Of a stretch of DNA of 8,296 bases, positions 6,850 through 8,296 are shown in pieces. The DNA is from JANXVV01 sp038230975 (GTDB lineage Bacteria; Planctomycetota; Phycisphaerae; Tepidisphaerales; Tepidisphaeraceae), in the NCBI GenBank assembly GCA_038230975.1, contig JBBRMF010000233.1, positions 1 through 8,296 on the forward strand. Direction: 5' to 3'. Every line of letters begins with the position of its first letter. Within the stretch, counting starts at the first letter, position 1. The notes under the pieces are model-generated. The model did no database searches and was not told the origin of the DNA. It saw only the letters and a list, made by a program, of their open reading frames with translations. A program made the translations under genes and the position numbers.

Positions 6850-6930
6850 AACCGCAGATAGACGCAGTTAAACACGGATCTGATTCATGATTTTTTCCGA
6901 TCGGTGTGCATCTGCGTTCATCTGTGGTTA
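6850..6930. repeat. Inverted repeat of the AACCGCAGAT-GACGCAG type
   Basis: The left arm 6850-6880 begins AACCGCAGATAGACGCAG and the right arm, read on the minus strand from 6929, begins AACCACAGATGAACGCAG; 15 of these 18 bases agree. The similarity continues loosely through an ACAC-GAT stretch, leaving a short loop near 6885-6895. Motifs of this kind (ACCACAGATGAACGCAGAT) and the nearby TTCACCACGAGGGCACGAA (6749-6767) are familiar as dispersed intergenic repeats in many bacteria. The right arm overlaps the 3' end of the alkD-like gene and could also act as its transcript-end hairpin. Confidence 0.75.
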
Positions 6931-7694
6931 CTCCGATTCTTTTTGGTGCTCTTTCTTTTTAGGAGAGCACGTTTGGTAAGGAAGTTTTTTTTCTGTTCGG
7001 CAGGCAATCGCTCGATCGCATAACGCAACATCGTGCGGGGCATATCGGCAGCGTGTTTTTCCAGGAAATCGGTCAGTACGCCGACGTCTTTCTTGCCGAC
7101 TTCGCGCAACATCCAACCGACGGCTTTGTGCAACAGATCATGTGAATCCGACAGAAGTGTGGCGGCGAATTCAAGCGTCAGATCAAATTGCCTGCGGCGG
7201 ATGAAATGAAAGGTCGCCAGAACGGCGATTCGCCGATCCCAGAGGCGTGGGGATTTGACGAGTTTGCGAAGCGGTGCAGGATCGCGGTCGATGAAGTGGG
7301 GGCCGAGAATGTAAGGAGCGGAGCCGTCGACGAGATCCCAGTTATTGACGTTGATTTTGCAACGGAGATAAAATCGGCAGATTGCTTCGCGCGTTTCGGT
7401 GAGGCCGCGGGCGTACTGAATGACGAGAATCATCAACGCCAGCGATCGTTCTTCATGCGTCTTGGAGCAGAGAAGAAGTTCCAATTCAGGAAGCGGGAGG
7501 CCTGCGAATTCTTTAGCCAGTTTGCGGATTGGAGGCACTTTGATGCCTAAAAAAACATCGCCTTCGCCGTACTCACCGGGACTGGTTTTAAAAAATTTCT
7601 GGAGGATGATGGCGGTAGAAGGCTCGGCGAGATCATGTAACTTCTTTTGCAGTTCTCGCGCGGAAAGAGGGGCTGCTTTTGGCGAGCGAATCAT
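6918..7694 (-). CDS. DNA alkylation repair protein, AlkD family
   Basis: This 258-residue protein of helical HEAT-like repeats matches AlkD glycosylases, which excise positively charged N3- and N7-alkylated purines without flipping the base. Visible hallmarks are FFKTSPGEYGEGDVFLGIKVP (34-54), NNWDLVD (117-123) holding the Trp and Asp at the positions of the Bacillus cereus AlkD catalytic Trp109/Asp113, LWDRRIAVLATF (151-162) with the DNA-contacting Arg, and HKAVGWMLREVG (189-200) with the second Trp. All key residues appear kept, so it is probably active. The ATG at 7694 is fixed by an in-frame TAG directly before it; there is no Shine-Dalgarno sequence, suggesting a leaderless message or weak initiation. 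The tail is very basic (KRALLKRKSTKKNR). The last codons (about SNHR and stop) lie inside the inverted repeat at 6850-6930, so the original C-terminus was probably altered by it. It converges on the DUF2203 gene. Confidence 0.92.
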   Translation of the reverse strand: MIRSPKAAPLSARELQKKLHDLAEPSTAIILQKFFKTSPGEYGEGDVFLGIKVPPIRKLAKEFAGLPLPELELLLCSKTHEERSLALMILVIQYARGLTETREAICRFYLRCKINVNNWDLVDGSAPYILGPHFIDRDPAPLRKLVKSPRLWDRRIAVLATFHFIRRRQFDLTLEFAATLLSDSHDLLHKAVGWMLREVGKKDVGVLTDFLEKHAADMPRTMLRYAIERLPAEQKKNFLTKRALLKRKSTKKNRSNHR

Positions 7695-7701
7695 CTACGG
7701 A

Positions 7702-7731
7702 ATGATAAGTCGCCAGGCTTGGTATGACCAA
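7702..7731 (-). promoter_or_regulatory. Candidate promoter of the alkD-like gene (leaderless)
   Basis: On the minus strand TATCAT (7707-7702) matches five of six bases of a -10 box, and TTGGTC (7731-7726) is a poor -35 box at 18 bases. The ATG at 7694 begins seven bases after the -10 box, about where transcription should start. With no ribosome-binding site visible, this fits a leaderless mRNA, but the -35 match is weak. Confidence 0.35.
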
Positions 7732-7944
7732 CGCGACGACATGATGTCCGGCATTGACGGGGGAGAATTGGCTGGGCAGGCTCAAGCCAATCCACAACTG
7801 AAAGGCATACCGCTTATTTTCCTGACGTGTACTGTGTTAAAAATCGAAGCCCAATCCAGCGAATATTACGTGGGCGTACGGACCTATGTTCCGAATAATG
7901 GAATGCGGAAGACGAATCAATCCAGCAATGCGGAGTGGAATTGA
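7702..7944 (+). pseudogene. Remnant of a response-regulator receiver domain
   Basis: This 80-codon open frame contains DDMMSGIDGGELAGQAQAN followed by PQLKGIPLIFLTCTV. That is the pattern of the middle of CheY-like receiver domains: phospho-acceptor Asp followed by MMPG.DGGE, then (A/D)NP.LK..P.IFLTA. The Pro after MM is replaced by Ser. The first roughly 50 residues, including the acidic pair, are absent, and after the FLT block the sequence loses the family pattern and the conserved Lys-Pro. No ribosome-binding site precedes the ATG at 7702, and the 5' end overlaps the promoter side of the alkD-like gene. It reads as a decayed fragment, recognisable over about 7720-7850; an unrelated short ORF is much less likely given the motif. 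Confidence 0.6.
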
Positions 7945-8067
7945 AGGGCGAGGCGCAGAACGTTGGGCATTGGGGCGAAGCGTCCGCGACTTGAATACAG
8001 GTCCGGATCACTTCGTTTTAGAGCATGCGAAAAATCGTGATTGATCCGGATATCTGCAATGGCTTGC

Positions 8068-8155
8068 GGGTGCCACGGGTCGCGGTGCTCCGAGATCTGT
8101 GCTCTTCTGACGCGGGATGAACACCGGTGTCGAAGTACCGCGACCCGTGGCACCC
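8068..8155. repeat. 88-bp hairpin element with perfect 19-bp inverted arms
   Basis: GGGTGCCACGGGTCGCGGT (8068-8086) is exactly inverted at 8137-8155. The inner 50 bases continue the symmetry imperfectly (about 12 of 20 positions), so the whole element can fold into one long stem with a loop near CTGACGCGGG. The GGTGCCACGG-CCGTGGCACC ends resemble dispersed palindromic elements seen between planctomycete genes (recalled, not searched). No transposase is encoded; a REP-like or MITE-like origin is plausible. Confidence 0.8.
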
Positions 8156-8237
8156 TAAATCCCAGGTTTGACAATGCACTAGTCGATTTTGCAATCCCTT
8201 AACTTCACGGAGCTTGTATGTGAACAACCTGGAATCG

Positions 8238-8270
8238 AAAAAAGAACCCACGGAACAAGCTCCGTGGGGT
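8238..8270 (-). terminator. Rho-independent terminator, minus strand, for a gene beyond the right edge
   Basis: CCCACGGA (8247-8254), loop ACAAGC and TCCGTGGG (8261-8268) form an 8-bp stem. Read on the minus strand, the hairpin is followed by TTC and six T (complement of 8238-8246), a good terminator. On the plus strand the following T-run is broken (GTTTGTT), so minus is favoured. Confidence 0.68.
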
Positions 8271-8296
8271 TTGTTCCAATTTGTAGTTTGCAATCA

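Larger units (their letters stand above)
7945..8296. other. Intergenic stretch at the right edge, repeats only
   Basis: I see no convincing gene in these 352 bases. Besides the hairpin element and terminator listed separately, TCCGGATCA (8002-8010) recurs inverted as TGATCCGGA (8042-8050), a 9-bp pair around a 31-base spacer of unknown meaning. A gene probably ends on the minus strand just right of the window, judged only from the terminator orientation. Confidence 0.5.

Overview
The window looks like an 8.3-kb piece of chromosome from a moderately GC-rich bacterium, most likely of the Planctomycetota/PVC group (inference). Pointers are a GH78 rhamnosidase with a discoidin-type carbohydrate-binding domain, a large secreted two-domain metallo-beta-lactamase-fold protein, a DUF2203 protein, an IspD relative resembling planctomycete IspD, and several hairpin-forming repeats in long intergenic spaces. 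No phage, plasmid, CRISPR or transposase gene is visible.

Layout. Bases 2-1459 (+) are the 3' part of a secreted GH78 alpha-L-rhamnosidase, cut by the left window edge. Facing it is a minus-strand pair: an unrecognised 84-residue gene (3755-3501) whose stop overlaps, as ATGA, the start of a 653-residue exported MBL-fold protein (3504-1543). Bases 3756-5002 are gene-poor. They hold a GGAACAAAA decamer repeat, a minus-strand terminator hairpin, a 272-bp imperfect inverted repeat and a strong terminator. That last terminator closes a single tRNA-Leu(CAG) gene (5086-5003, minus) with its own near-consensus promoter.

To the right, on the plus strand, are a divergent IspD-like gene (5278-5973) and a DUF2203 gene (6242-6673) with its own sigma70-type promoter and a strong rho-independent terminator. 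A convergent AlkD-type DNA alkylation repair gene (7694-6918, minus) ends inside a dispersed-type inverted repeat, which supplies its last codons and stop. Upstream of it lie a decayed fragment of a response-regulator receiver domain (plus strand, about 7702-7944), an 88-bp hairpin element with perfect 19-bp arms (8068-8155), and a terminator hairpin near the right edge whose strand can also pair with a segment 40 bases away.

The genes do not form one pathway: they are short independent transcription units (polysaccharide degradation, an exported hydrolase, tRNA, an isoprenoid-enzyme relative, DNA repair) separated by repeats. I do not see a clear new multi-gene system. The points most worth following up are the translationally coupled 84-aa/MBL pair, the IspD homologue lacking its nucleotide-binding signature, and the palindromic intergenic elements.
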